NCBI GenBank assembly: GCA_000226015.1
Contig: JH154786.1
Location: 67,456-126,703 of the forward strand
Length of the DNA stretch: 59,248 nt
Direction: 5' to 3'
DNA from: Mnemiopsis leidyi
Taxonomy: Eukaryota; Ctenophora; Tentaculata; Lobata; Bolinopsidae
Below the pieces are notes generated by a model. It saw nothing but the letters and a program-made list of their open reading frames with translations. It ran no database searches and was not told the origin of the DNA. A program made the position numbers and the translations under genes. Below are positions 24,301 through 54,942 of the stretch, piece by piece. Positions within the stretch are counted from its first letter, which is position 1. Each line of letters opens with the position of its first letter.

Positions 24301-26738
24301 TTTTTCAATATTTTCTTTTTAGTTTTTTTGGTCCGCGAAAATCTACTCTTACAGTTATCTGAATATATTAGCTAGATGTGCTTGGCTTGCATATTTAATG
24401 CTTGTTAGGGAGAGGTCATCAGGCTGAGTTATTCTGAATCTCGAGTTCTCATCTGTTTACAAGTGTCATGATGTTACACTGTGCCCATACATAATCCACC
24501 ATGCAGCAGATGTTATTAGTAGTAATAGTATTTACCTAATTCTCTAATGTAAAATATGTTACGTTGCAGCCTTGAAATATTGAAATTGAATTCACTAAAT
24601 CATAATGCACAATGAGAATGTACTAAATTATGTATGAATAACATGAACTAGTTGTATAGTGTAAATGTTGAAGATTTAAGGTGATACAGCGGATTTGTGA
24701 TTACCAGGTTTCAACATTTAGTACGCAATCATCTTCCAAATAAAACTGCTTCATTGCAGCCACCATTTAAACAATGCGATAATTGATTTCCAGCATTGTA
24801 TCGGTGCAATGTGATCCGCTAAATGCGGACAATATGATAAAATTTAAACCTATCAAGCCACATACAACTTATCAAGCCACATACAAACCACGAGAGAAAT
24901 ATAAGATTCTAGCTCAGCTCCGCTTTGTTAAATGACTCTCAAAACTAAAGATTGTGACACTTGAAACTTATCAGAAATTAACACATAAAAAGGAATAAAT
25001 TATCATATTTTCTAAACATATCATTCAATTTCAGAGAGACATGCGACATACAACTTCATGCTCCGACTCCAAAGCCTATTTCAACATCGACATCGTAAGT
25101 CTAAATGACAAATTAAGTCAGTTTTCCTCAGTTTTTCTGAATCTAAAGTTACCTAGCTTTAGGACTGAGAAGTGTCGATCTTCCATGCGGGCAGCACCGT
25201 CCTAGACAATTCCCTCGACACTAAGGATTGTAATGGTTGGACGTAAACGTTTATCTAGCGATAATGGTTACCTTCGTCAATTACACTGCGCAGTACATAG
25301 TTACATTCTCCTTAGATCGCTCTCACTCATTGTACCCTGCTTGGTCTATTTGCTCGACTCTAACTCTGTTCACAGTTTCTCTCTCTTCGCAGCTCCAAAA
25401 CCCGGTCCCAACTCTCGAATCTCTGGACAGAGCTATCGAAATGCAGAAGATCCGAACGCAGAACACGACAGAAGAATCAGCTAAGAAACGCGAGATGGAC
25501 ATCCTTGTGAAACTCCGTAAGAAGAAACACGATCTTCAGAACAACGGATCTGATTCTTCCTCGGAGAACCTCGACACCACCATCAACATCCTGGGTCACA
25601 CCCTGGTAAAATCTTCGGACCTGAGCGGTTACTGCTCCAAGTGTAACGGCGCGATCTACAGACGTATCAAGACTGCGTACATGTGCAGTGCGTGTCATGT
25701 TATACTACACAAGGCGTGTATTAACGAGGTATCTAGACGTTGTTCTCTGGCTAACAAGGAGACTCTGACCCTCATGACCAAGATAGCGCCTGCCCATGGG
25801 CTGCATGAACAGAACTACTGTTGTTATGATTGTGGAGGGGAGATTTCTTATAGCTGTGAGTATGGTGCCTGTTTTCTAGATTTTCTGATAGAAGTTAATA
25901 GTATTGTTGGTCTATAAAGAAGTTGCTGTTGAAATTGTAAATGTGCCTACTTTTCAATTTCAACCACACTTCATTTAAATTAGATCCTGCACCACTCAAA
26001 CTATATCTCACAGTGAGACACAAACAAATCCCAAAGCGTGTATTTAGATCCCTCCACACTTTACACTCCAACAAAACAGATTCCTCTTATCACCCCACAA
26101 TTTCAGCAACAAAAGTACACACGTGCGACTACAACGGACGGTATTACTGCCAGGAATGTCACAAGAAGACCCTCCACCTCATCCCAGCTAGAGTAATACA
26201 CAACTGGGACTTCAAACCTCGGCAAATCGCTCTGCAGTCTCAAGAAGTCATCTCCTACTTGACGGATAAGGAGTATCTCAATATCGAGACTCTGAACCCA
26301 CTTCTGTTTGACAACGTCAGTGTGATGAATCAGCTTAGAGAACTCAGAGAGAAGATTATCATGTACAAAGCTCATTTTTTCCAGTGTTCCAAAGCTCTGC
26401 GGGAGGGTATGTTTCTGAAACTCAAATCCAGACAACACTTCATAGACACGTCCAAGTTGTACACACTCAGAGACCTGGTCGAGGCTAACTCCGGTACTCT
26501 CCTCCCTGAGGTGCAGACAGTAGTGGAGGATTACGCGCGACACGTGCAGGACTGTGACACGTGCACCAACAAGAAGTTCTTGTGTCCGGTGTGTGAGGCG
26601 CCGCCCCTCATCAGCCCCTTCAACGATGTTTACAGTATCGCACAGTGCTCTCAGTGTCATGGGGTACTTCACAGACCTTGTTTTAATAAGTCTGATAAGT
26701 GCCCTTATTGCTCAGCTTCGCTAATTCTAGAGTTGTAG
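12387..26738 (+). CDS. RUN and Rubicon-homology protein (PLEKHM1/DEF8-like), no PH domain seen
   Basis: Twelve exons: 12387-12405, 12534-12601, 13008-13093, 13239-13439, 13662-14701, 21242-21336, 21535-21685, 21844-22231, 22389-22569, 25035-25094, 25393-25855 and 26107-26738 (3384 nt, 1127 residues, every phase consistent). Residues about 15-175 are a RUN domain close to PLEKHM1 (VWNLLKEISPNHIIED, VKTDIGRIRAWIRV, KYYESNAVL). A long acidic Ser/Thr-rich linker follows. A C1-like zinc domain (about 832-878; GYCSKCNG, CSACHVILHKAC) leads into a Rubicon-homology domain (about 885-1125) with CDYNGRYYCQECH, IPARVIHNWDF, RQHF and paired CxxC sets, closest to DEF8. Family members act on late endosomes, lysosomes or autophagosomes through Rab7 and phosphoinositide binding. 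PLEKHM1's two PH domains were not found, even in the 6.5-kb intron, so the architecture resembles Rubicon while the sequence resembles PLEKHM1/DEF8. Confidence 0.9.
18831..18948 (+). repeat. 17-bp minisatellite, about seven copies
   Basis: Near-perfect tandem copies of TTATAGGACAGGATATT in the long intron. Confidence 0.95.
20594..20660 (+). repeat. 13-bp tandem repeat
   Basis: About five copies of ACAACAGACCCCC, C-rich on the plus strand. Confidence 0.9.
23261..23836 (-). CDS. Nested two-exon hydrophobic membrane protein
   Basis: Two exons on the minus strand, 23836-23665 and 23556-23261, join in phase 1 (donor C|GTAAGG, acceptor TGCACAG|GA) to 468 nt and 155 residues. The gene lies wholly inside the intron between exons 9 and 10 of the plus-strand PLEKHM/DEF8-like gene. 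Each exon carries one long hydrophobic stretch: residues about 5-48 (KYFALFLLILIFPLAVLG onward) and about 97-138 (MFWTLITFPLGFLGLLLLSP onward). Between them is a charged loop with KKGGGEEEQK. Each stretch is long enough for a hairpin or two helices and contains FPL..LG motifs, suggesting internal duplication. I do not recognise the family; a membrane or lipid-associated protein is inferred from hydrophobicity alone. Clean splice signals and conserved phase support it as a real gene. Confidence 0.65.
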
Positions 26739-27625
26739 CTGTTAGACGCATCTTTAATTTAGTTGATCTAGTGGTAATTATGTCACAGATTCTCAGACTG
26801 ACAGACTTGATTGCTATCTCTAAAATTGATTCTAAACCGCGAACCCTTTCTATGATGTTGTTTTGGTCAGTGTACTGTGAACGATTACTATTCAAGTGAT
26901 TTTTATTGACCTGGCTGATAATATTTGTTATTATTTTTACTTGGGTTTCTTAACGTCTTCAAATCTTTAATTGTCAATTTTGATTGATTTGTCGGATTTT
27001 GTTGAAATCGGTGCGTTTCCCACTATCAGTGCCAGCTTCTTTAATATTATTTCAGTTATTGAAATCCTGTACTGGTACAGTTGTACAAATTAATTCAATA
27101 CTTAATCGGTAGAAACTGCTGTTGAATGATTTTGGATGAAAATATTTGTTGTTGATAATTGATTGTAATTACGTCTACACAAATTCAAGAATTTATAAGG
27201 GCAGTAAATGCCAGTGAAACGAGTGAAATATCGAGCTATTTATTGTTAGGTAGTTGATAGTGGTGAATTTTTCTATGCAAACTTATTGGGGATTTCTGGT
27301 ATTTGAATATATTGTTAAAAATTGTTGATAGATGATCCAGTTGTTTCCAAACTTTTGCAGTTTAATTAATAAATTTAACAAACTTCCGAGATTAACATTG
27401 GGCACTGATCCGCTTTGGTAACTAAAACGCTTTGATCAGCTAACAATTCATAAAAACTTTGACATTCTGAAAGAAAACTTAAAACATACTTCCAAATTTT
27501 AAACTTTCACAGAATCACGTATACAAAAGAAATAGCCAGAACTCTCAAATCTTAATAGTTATAGAGTGGTATTTTGACCGGTGTCTAACAGCTCAGGTAT
27601 AATGTCACAAAGTATTTAGTTAATC
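26739..27625. other. Intergenic / 3' untranslated
   Basis: AT-rich sequence between the PLEKHM/DEF8-like stop and the PRADC1-like start. No coding signal seen. Confidence 0.4.
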
Positions 27626-29033
27626 ATGAGGTTCTTGTCACTGTTCGAGTTATTCGTCTCTCTGGGGATCCTGGTCTATGTGATAGTTTGTGTGGAGATT
27701 CCAGCTTGGAAGCTGTTCGATCATGATGTTTACTTTAAAGTTGTAGATCCGGCAGAGGTGAGTGTTGTAGAACTGGAAAGAGTAGGGGAGGGGGTAGTGG
27801 GGCGGGTAAGGGTGGTGCGGTTACAGCCTTCTTTTCTGTAGGCTGTTTCTCTCGATTGAGTTGCTGAAAGTAAGGATTTTGTTTAGGTTTCAAATTACTG
27901 TGTAAAACATTAAATTGATCGGACATTTAAATTAGATTTTATTTTCATTGTTAAAAATCTTGACAAATAAGTTCCACTGACCTACTTTATCACTATTCAT
28001 GGACCATTGAAATAAATAATAGCTCTTATTTTTAAAAACGACAACAAAAGTCAGTACAAAACCTCCACTCAGATTGGGTACTACTACCGAGCAAGCCCGG
28101 CTAAAGATTTCGGGAAAGGATTTAACAAGTACTTCGAACACACTCTGCTAGTGGTAGCGGACCCAGTGCAGGGGTGCAGTGAGCTGGTCAACTCTCACAA
28201 GATCCCCGGAAACTTTATACTAGTGGAGCGGGGAGAGTGCTCCTTTGTAGAGAAGGTTTGTCTTGTCAACACTTTTGTTGATTTCACGATCTAATCTTTA
28301 GACTTAGTTTTATCCTCCGGATCTCAATTCTGTAAAGGTTAAATCTCTTTACTTTTATATTCGATGTATCAACTTTAGGTAAAATTTTTCTGACATTAAA
28401 ATTTTAATGATCATTGTTGCGATCAGATTCTCACGATGTATATAATAGTTAAAACCCCATACACACAATATATTTAAATGTTTAGTTTAAAAGACCGAGG
28501 TGCACCCCTCAGTGCTTCTAAAACAAACCTCTGTTCAGATAGCCCGGTGCGAGGAGGCAGGAGCTATCGGAGTTATAGTGTACGACAACAACCCTGACAA
28601 CAGATCTAACTTAGTTGCCATGATAGACGACGACCGGGGCATCGAGGTTAACATTCCTTCACTCTTCATTGTCGGCTCTGACGGCTTCCACATACGGAGG
28701 TAGGTATTCAGGTCTTCTTTGTGGATCTGGAGATTTGGTTTTTAATTAAATATGCTAATTTCATAAATTAATCTCATAAATTAATTTAATAANNNNNNNN
28801 NNTTTGTGGATCTGGAGATTGGTTTTTAATTAAATATGCTAATTTCATAAATTAATCTCATAAATTAATTTAATAAATTAATTTCCTAAATTAGTGAAAC
28901 AATTCATGACATTCTCTTTCTCAGGGCATTGGAACGGAATTCTCTGGAAAGTGCCATAATAAACGTACCTATAAACATGACCTATGTGCCGGAACACCAA
29001 ATAAGGAAACCTCCCTGGACCAAGATCCTTTAA
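27626..29033 (+). CDS. PRADC1: PRADC1-like protease-associated domain secreted protein
   Basis: Four exons: 27626-27757, 28073-28255, 28539-28699 and 28925-29033 (585 nt, 194 residues). An N-terminal signal peptide (MRFLSLFELFVSLGILVYVIV) precedes a protease-associated domain that follows human PRADC1 closely: YFKVVDPAE, SPAKDFGKGF, FILVERGECSFVEK, EAGAIGVIVYDN, IPSLFIVGSDGFHIRR and the terminal IINVPINMT and PPWTKIL. Length matches the family (human 188). PRADC1 is a secreted glycoprotein with a stand-alone PA domain and no protease module. The third intron contains a 10-N assembly gap flanked by duplicated sequence, which does not affect the exons. Confidence 0.93.
28793..28802. other. Assembly gap (10 N) with duplicated flanks
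   Basis: About 74 bp ending at the gap (from 28719) reappears directly after it (28803 onward), with one homopolymer difference. This looks like two overlapping contig ends that were not merged. Confidence 0.9.
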
Positions 29034-29964
29034 TTTATCTTTATTTAACCTTTTTGCTGATCTACAATTTACCAAGCATATTTAACTTTTGTTCAATTAA
29101 TTTATGGGAATAGGATTTGCACATTGAGACTTAGCTCATTGAACCTCTTATGAGGTGGTTTTGCTAGCTGTAGTCAACATTTTCCTAGCAAAAGAAGATT
29201 CTATTTTTTATCGTTGTTGTTTTCAAGTTAAAATATGATTTGAATTTTTAGGATATCATGTCTCTTACATTTTGTTTAAGTCATGCTGTTTGCAGTGTGC
29301 ATATTGTTTGAATTTATGTAAGTTGTATAAGTATCGTTTATCGATATCAAGGAGTGTTATTGTTGAACTATATAGAACTTTTGATTTCTTTCTTTACAGT
29401 TATAGTTTCTATTGGAGGTTTGTAAATTTTCGATATTTAATGAAATAAAGACTGTTTTATTGACTTGCATTTTCCATTTTATTTTTTGCAAATCGCATCA
29501 GTTTTAAATACCATTTAAATCTTGCAAATCGTAAAATTTTCATTCATTCCGATTCATATATTTGTTGACCCATATCTTGTGCATGCTCAAATAATTATAG
29601 TAATTTCCCAACCATTACACCATTCTTTCAATACCAGTTATGATCACGAGAATCCCAACAACCTGGAAAATTAACAACCACTCCTAGTCCTAGTCCTAAA
29701 TCACATGTTAAACTAACCATCTCATGCTATCGATGACCTAAAGACCTACCTTTAGTCTTTACTCCTCCCAACATCTAGCTTTGGCTTGCGTCATCCAGAA
29801 AGAACTACCGCGGACCCACGAAAAAGAACACTCTTCTAATTCAGATTGTCAAGAACCCCTAACCCTCTAAAACTCTCACCCTCAACCCTCTAAACCCCTC
29901 AATCCTTTATACCCCTCACCCTCAAACCTCTATTTCTAAACCCATCACCCTAATCTCCTCCAAA
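29034..29964. other. Intergenic between PRADC1-like and MCM9 genes
   Basis: 3' untranslated sequence followed by a C-rich stretch (about 29845-29955) of irregular CCCTCTAAAC/CCCTAA-like units, immediately upstream of the MCM9 start codon. Confidence 0.4.
29444..29449 (+). terminator. Polyadenylation signal AATAAA for the PRADC1-like gene
   Basis: AATAAA about 410 bp after the stop codon, followed by a T-rich segment (TGTTTTATTG). Assigned by position. Confidence 0.45.
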
Positions 29965-49293
<19,329 letters not shown>

Positions 49294-49820
49294 CTTATTG
49301 TCACTTATTGTCATCACTTTTTGTTGTAATCTCTCAGTGAAGCCCGATGAACCTTTTTCATAGTTTGTTTGTTACATTTCGTTTCAACTGGTCAGTAAGA
49401 TGCCTAAATCCGCTTCGAATTTTGATATAATTATGCTTAAATCTACAATCTACATGGCTCAAACTAACGATACAATTACAGAAGTAAGTTTGGTCTGGTA
49501 GAAATTCAAATGAAAACAAATCATTTTTAAAGTTTTTAAAGAAATTTTAATATACCCATTATGTGGGCACTGACTAAAAGAAAATGTAACGTTTTAAAGT
49601 ACTGAACAGGATTGAGCTCGATAAAACAATTTAAATTTTATTACAGGATTTAAATGTAAGACTCAATTAAAAGATTATAAGACTAAATTAAAAGGTTTAC
49701 TAAAAGGAAAATGAACACGTCGCACCATAAAGGAATTTATTCCGTAATCCTACCTATAAGTATAACACAATAGTAAATAACCCGATTACAACCGGTTTTT
49801 ACGGACGGTTTTCTTTAAAG

Positions 49821-51775
49821 TTATTTTTTATTGTAATTTGGAGCATCGACGACCCTATCCGGATTGTTTTCGAAAGCAGCATATATTTTCAAAGCATCCT
49901 CCCGCCCTATTTGTTGGAAGGGTATCTTCTTTGTAGGGTCTGTAATATCCTTCTTCACCTCATCATACCCAAAGTCGTCAAATCCGATCTTGGCAGCGTC
50001 TTCATCACTCACACCATAGAAGACTCTCTTTATACGAGCCCAGTGTATCGCTCCGAAACACATGGGGCAGGGCTGGCAGGTTGTGTAAAGGTCGCATCCT
50101 TCCAGGTGCCACGCCTCTGAAAATGTTGTGGAGTTTACAGCGCAGCTGCTATAGCAGAGTTTACAGCACAGCTGCTATAGCAGAGTTTACAGCACAGCTG
50201 CTATAGCAGAGTTTACAGCACAGCTGCTATAACAGAGTTTACAGTACAGCTGCTATAACAGAGTTTACAGGACAGCTGCTATAGCAGAGTTTACAGCACA
50301 GCTGCTATAGCAGAGTTTACAGCACAGCTGCTATAGCAGAGTTTACAGCATAGTTACTGTTGTCATACTAGGGGGAGGTAACTTTTTTTTTTGGCAACCC
50401 GGACTAAAATCTGACGAAAAATCGATTGAGATAATCTCGAGGTTCAAAAATTTTTGGTTCAGTGTCTTCTCTGGGGTGGTTGCCACCACCCTAATAATCT
50501 GGAGACTGGCGCGTGTGTATATCAGTCGCAAAGCGTGCCTCCAGCCAGAAAAGGCACGTGATTTTCAGATTCCTTGTAATTTTAAGATGAAAATTTTCAT
50601 TTTTCGGCTTCGAAACTATATAATTCGGATTCCTCGTCAAATTTTACGTCAAAATACTTGTCTAACTTTTCTCCTATTTCAAAGTCGAAAATTTTCATCT
50701 TTGAACCTTATAAGGGGTCACTTAAGGGGTCACGTGATCATTTTTTTAGATTCGAAACTATAAAATTCGGATTTCTCGTCAAAATTCAAATTTTATGTCA
50801 AAATAATGGTTTTACTTTTTTACTATCTTGAAGTTGGAAATTTCCATTTTGGGGCCTTATAAGGGGTCACATAAGGGGTCACATGATGACTTTTTGGATT
50901 TGAAGCTACCAAACTTCATGTTGTCATACTAGGGGGGAGGCAACTTTTTTTCTTTTTTTGAACCTGGGCTAAAATTTGACGAAAAATCGATTGAGAATAG
51001 TCACGAGGTTCAAAAATTCTTGGTTCAGTGTCTTTTCTGGGGTGGTTGCCACCACCCTAATAACCTTGAGACTTGCACGTGTGTATATAACCTGGAAACT
51101 TGCACGTGACCAGTGTCACGTGATCTCGAAACTTGTCGTGTTGTGAGGGTTTCTGCCTCGTAATCGTTCTGCTCTTGTTGAGCAGCCTAAGGTGTTACAC
51201 AGTAACCATGCCGTCAGAGGTGTCACTATCGTGTCGTGGTATTAGGATCTCAGCCCTCTGAAGTGAAGTTGTCCAGCTTGGACTAGACCGTGAGCTATAG
51301 TAGCTGCTCGGTGACATTGTTAGTTGTGATAAGCTTTCGAGCTAAGTTCTGCCGACAATTCTGCTAGAACCATTTTTAGCCACAAAGTAGTTCAAAAATC
51401 TCAAATTGTCTGCTCGACTTGGAGGAATTGTACTTGCCCTCTAACTCTGAGTCGAATGCACATTGGTATTTCGCGAAATTACTTCAATCCATAGAAGCTG
51501 ACTTGAAATGAATAAGAGTATCTAATTCTGAATGGGTTTTAAACGTCTTATGAGCTTTACTTACTGAGATTCTTGCACGCGTCTCGTATGGCTGAAATCT
51601 CGCCATGTGCCGTTGAGTCGCTGTTGATGACCGCCATGTTGTGACCTTCTCCTACTATCTTCCCGTCCTTCACTATAACACAACCAAACGGCCCTCCGTT
51701 TATCTTGAGTCCCTCCAGCGTCACTTCGACTGCTCTCTTCATGAATTTTAAGTGATATTCGTGATCTTCTGCCAT
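49821..51775 (-). CDS. CDA-fold guanine deaminase (bacterial GuaD type)
   Basis: Two exons, 51775-51565 and 50116-49821, join in phase 1 (507 nt, 168 residues). It has the deaminase zinc site: HGE (His57, Glu59) in place of the usual HAE, and PCPMC (Cys87, Cys90). It follows Bacillus GuaD along its length: [66 protein letters not shown] and the IPF segment. The reaction would be guanine to xanthine plus ammonia in the cytosol. Vertebrate guanine deaminase belongs to a different (amidohydrolase) fold. An in-frame ATG at 51853 would add 26 residues, but 51775 gives the normal family N-terminus. The intron carries a 26-bp minisatellite and the dispersed repeat. Confidence 0.88.
50130..50350 (+). 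repeat. 26-bp minisatellite, about eight copies
   Basis: Tandem copies of GAGTTTACAGCACAGCTGCT + ATAGCA in the intron of the deaminase gene. Direct head-to-tail copies with no spacers. Confidence 0.95.
50360..51090 (+). repeat. Dispersed repeat copy 2
   Basis: Two copies of the TGACGAAAAATCGATTGAG / GGGGTGGTTGCCACCACC block (about 50360-50520 and 50921-51085) flank about 145-bp units with CCTTATAAGGGGTCAC. It shares these with 7390-7822, in the same strand orientation. Both loci are intronic. Confidence 0.9.
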
Positions 51776-52786
51776 GTCTGACGAAACCTGAATCTTGATT
51801 AAATGAGTTAGTCGTATTGGTACGGATCGGTATTGGGTACTACGAACAACCACATTTGCATAACGGCTAAGAAACTATAGAAAATGCTGCACTATAGCAC
51901 TAGAACAGCTAGTTCCACATCAACATACTGATACACAGTGCCAATCTAGGTTGAAACATACAAGTGACACAGGTGTATTACAGCAGGGCCGTTAATATGA
52001 ATAAAAAGTATAATTTGATTACATTCGCTATAAAGTACGATCTGATTTCATGCGATAGTACGCTTTATGATAATATTATCTGACTACAAACACGGCCAAA
52101 ACTTGGTTGACGAGATTAAATCCGTCTTCCGTTCTATCGAAACGATCTCGGTCAGTTTTGAAATTGAAGTTTGAGCTGCGAGAGTCGGGTATAGCCGCAA
52201 CAAAGAAGGTAAAATAAAGGAAGGAGAAAGAGGAGAGAAACAAGAACACTCTGCTTTGCTGGAAAAACGAACGTGGATTTACGTCGTTGTGGGGTGGTCA
52301 GAGGATCTGATGGCCCGGTCAAATCTTGACAGAACTCAACATAGGTCATAGGGAAGTAGGTAGGAGGGGAGGAAAACGTCAAGGTAACGGGAACAGGGTT
52401 CTGGGTTACCTTGATACCTCAGTCATCGTTGTCTATGACTGAAGGAAGGGCCACGCAGCGCCCTGCAAGTGCAACAACAGAAAGGAACTAGAACAAAAAA
52501 GGAGAAGAATTAAGACAAAGCTAGTCTGATTAAATTTAACCGGCCTGAGGATGGGGCCCCTGCTAGAACTCAAAATTATACTAATCGTAGGTTATCGTAT
52601 TTCTACACGGATCAGGACCAGAAAAGATTACATTATCTTTTACCGGGCGCTGCGTGGTTCCCAGGTAATTTTTTTGTAGAAAATTACAGGCGATATCAGG
52701 TCTGCATTTTTATCTCTCTTTAGATCATGATTTTTAACGAGGGGCTAATCAAATGAGGTCTCCATTCTGATTTTCTACTGCAAAAT
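51776..52786. other. Intergenic, no gene seen
   Basis: Upstream region of the minus-strand deaminase. A minus-strand frame at 52152-52382 has one hydrophobic stretch but no other support. Confidence 0.35.
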
Positions 52787-52870
52787 TTGTCGACGTTTCA
52801 GTCAATGCCATTAAGTTGTACGCTCGTCTATGGCAAAGGCTTGGGCCAAAATTTCAACAAATTCTGCTTC

Positions 52871-52960
52871 AACGGGCGATGCGCGTCTAGAATTTCTTCT
52901 TCGCCAGGCCAGAAATGCGTGACAGCGCGTGATGGCCGCGACAGTAGGTTATCAACCTAC
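52871..52960 (-). repeat. Interspersed repeat with palindromic end, copy 1
   Basis: About 90 bp from AACGGGCGATGCGCGTCTAG to the palindrome GTAGGTTATCAACCTAC, in inverted orientation relative to copies at 53704-53808 and 55188-55283. Confidence 0.85.
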
Positions 52961-53524
52961 AAATTCTGCTGCTCTAAGTCTAAGTCTAAGATATAATTTC
53001 AGTGCAACGCTTCCACTTTCACTGTTTCAGTGACGTTTTGCCCAACTTTAGAATGCAGATTACACGAGCCCACACAAGACTTAAAGTTAAACAGGTCAAT
53101 TGACTTTCATAATCATATTACATTATTATTTCACTTACTTATACTAACCTCTAAATACGCCATGCCAAGCCTAGCATCGAAAATTCAGCCGTAGCCATCC
53201 TGGACTAAATATTGAATGCTTAGTTTGAACTTTTGACACATAGTAAATTGAACAGAAGCTGAGCACTGAGGGGTTTTAGTTGTATTGGGAAATATTCAAT
53301 ATTTATGCTGATAGTACAGAATTGATATGTGAATGTGATGTTGTGCAATATAACTCTGGACCCAATGATTTCTCCATTTTCTTATGTCCTTTCATTAAAT
53401 AGATTTAAATACTTGTAATTGTATTTGTTCGACTATTAGTATTTCCTCCAATTAAACATGAAAGTAAATGTAAATGTAAAAATATTGAAAATATAGATTA
53501 TTTCATATTTGTCTGAGTCTGACT

Positions 53525-53965
53525 TTGTCCGACCCTCATTCGAAGCGAATAGAATGGGAATATGGGAATAAAATGACAGGAGGGTGCGCGCTGCTGTACA
53601 ACATAAGTGATGAAAATAGGGTTCCGGTTGCTAAGCCAACATGGCCTGTCTGCCTGTGGCTCGCGCTGCGCGCGCCCTCAGCCCTGTCGGGAGCTTTTGG
53701 CCTATTGTAGGTTGATAACCTACTGTCGCGGCCATCACGCGCTCTTACGCATTTATGGCCAGGCCAGGCGAATTTTGAAAAAATTCTAGACACGCATCGC
53801 CCGTTAAAACCAGAGCCTAGTCCTTTTGCGCGGGCCGCATAGTAGCGTGAGTAAGCGCACCCTAACCAGGTGCTTACGCGCGCGGCTGTTGTCTGACTTT
53901 TTCCGACCCTCATTCGAAGCGAATGAGGAAAATAAATGACGGGAGGGTGCGCGCTGCTGTACAAC
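53525..53965 (+). repeat. Composite repeat with direct terminal copies
   Basis: CCGACCCTCATTCGAAGCGAAT ... GAGGGTGCGCGCTGCTGTAC occurs at 53525-53601 and 53893-53965. Between them, 53704-53808 is copy 2 of the palindrome-ended repeat. The region is GC-richer than its surroundings. A long minus-strand frame across it appears to be incidental. Confidence 0.75.
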
Positions 53966-54284
53966 GCAAAAGCTAGGGCGCTCACAGCACGCGAGCCACA
54001 GGGCTATGTTGGCTTAGCAAACGGCTGCTACGCAGCTAAAATAGCCACGCGCGCAAAAGGGCTCTGGTTAGCATAGGGTTACCAAAACACATATAAACGA
54101 ACATCTGACTGTCCAGGCAATTACTTTGGACCATATTATGGAAGAGGCTGCTATAAAAAGAGTACAGATTAAGGAATAATAGTCGTCCTATACTCCATAT
54201 ACATGCTGAACCACAACGCCATGAAAAATGATTATATTATGTCCAAAAAATGTTAATGTTCGAACTATGATAAAAATCACATAT

Positions 54285-54942
54285 CTAACCAACGTTAGAA
54301 ACAGCTGGTTTACTGTCCTTCTCGGAGCTCACTCTTCTGCCATTCTGGATACGATGATCCTTTTCAGGCTCCGTCTTCCTCTTAGTATTGAGCTGTTTCC
54401 ACAGCCGCTTGTCGGCTTTTCTTTGCTCTGCTGTTCTATCGGGGCATATGTAGATCTTAGAGTAAGACATGATCGATGCTTTTCAGTGTTATCTTCACAG
54501 GTCTGATTGCATTATCTCTCTTTATGCCAACTCTACTACAGCTCGTCAGATTTGGCTTTTCTCTAATTTCCGCCAAGACTTCAACTTTCTTCAATAAAGT
54601 TTCATGCTCTGTTTCAACCAGTCCGTATACAATAGCATTCTTGCTCATTTCTTCAGTGACGGTCACTTTTTTAACCACAGCTTCCAGTTTCTTCGGAGAG
54701 AAAGCGACAGAGCAGCTCTTAGTTAGTACAGACGAGTAACTTTTCAATTCCTCTTGAACAGTATTCTTCACCGATTGAAAATTTGAGAGAGAAAAGGCTT
54801 TGGAAAATGATGATGTCATTAAGCTCCTTAGGGACTTCCAGGCCACGTTCAGACAAACCATTTTAAGAACGGTAGACACTACTGTTCTAGAAAACGAGGC
54901 GATCAGCTCTATTTCGGTAACACATCGACAAACTTTACCCAA
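54285..54942 (-). mobile_element. Broken LINE ORF1-like fragment
   Basis: Minus-strand frame 54942-54457 (KNTVQEELKSYSSVL, KNAIVYGLVETEHETLLKKV, CSRVGIKRDNAIRPVKITL) is followed, in a different overlapping frame 54470-54285, by SYSKIYICPDRTAEQRKADK. This order (a 'vfGlpE' strand, an RxG..RPxK strand, then I.PDRT..QR) is typical of the nucleic-acid-binding ORF1 of non-LTR retrotransposons. The frame change and missing partner ORF show a dead copy. Confidence 0.65.

Noticed and set aside
26103-26672. 189-codon minus-strand open frame
   Set aside because: It is the antisense shadow of the last exon of the PLEKHM/DEF8-like gene, whose plus-strand translation has clear family motifs.
50130-50350. 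CRISPR-like array of about 26-bp repeats
   Set aside because: Copies are head to tail with no unique spacers, and the sequence is a eukaryotic intron.
52152-52382. 76-codon minus-strand frame with a hydrophobic stretch
   Set aside because: Single isolated frame without splice signals, homology or good start context.
53536-53985. 149-codon minus-strand frame with repeated YSSAHPPVI
   Set aside because: It spans a composite interspersed repeat; the repeated peptide reflects the direct terminal copies and there is no start context or family match.
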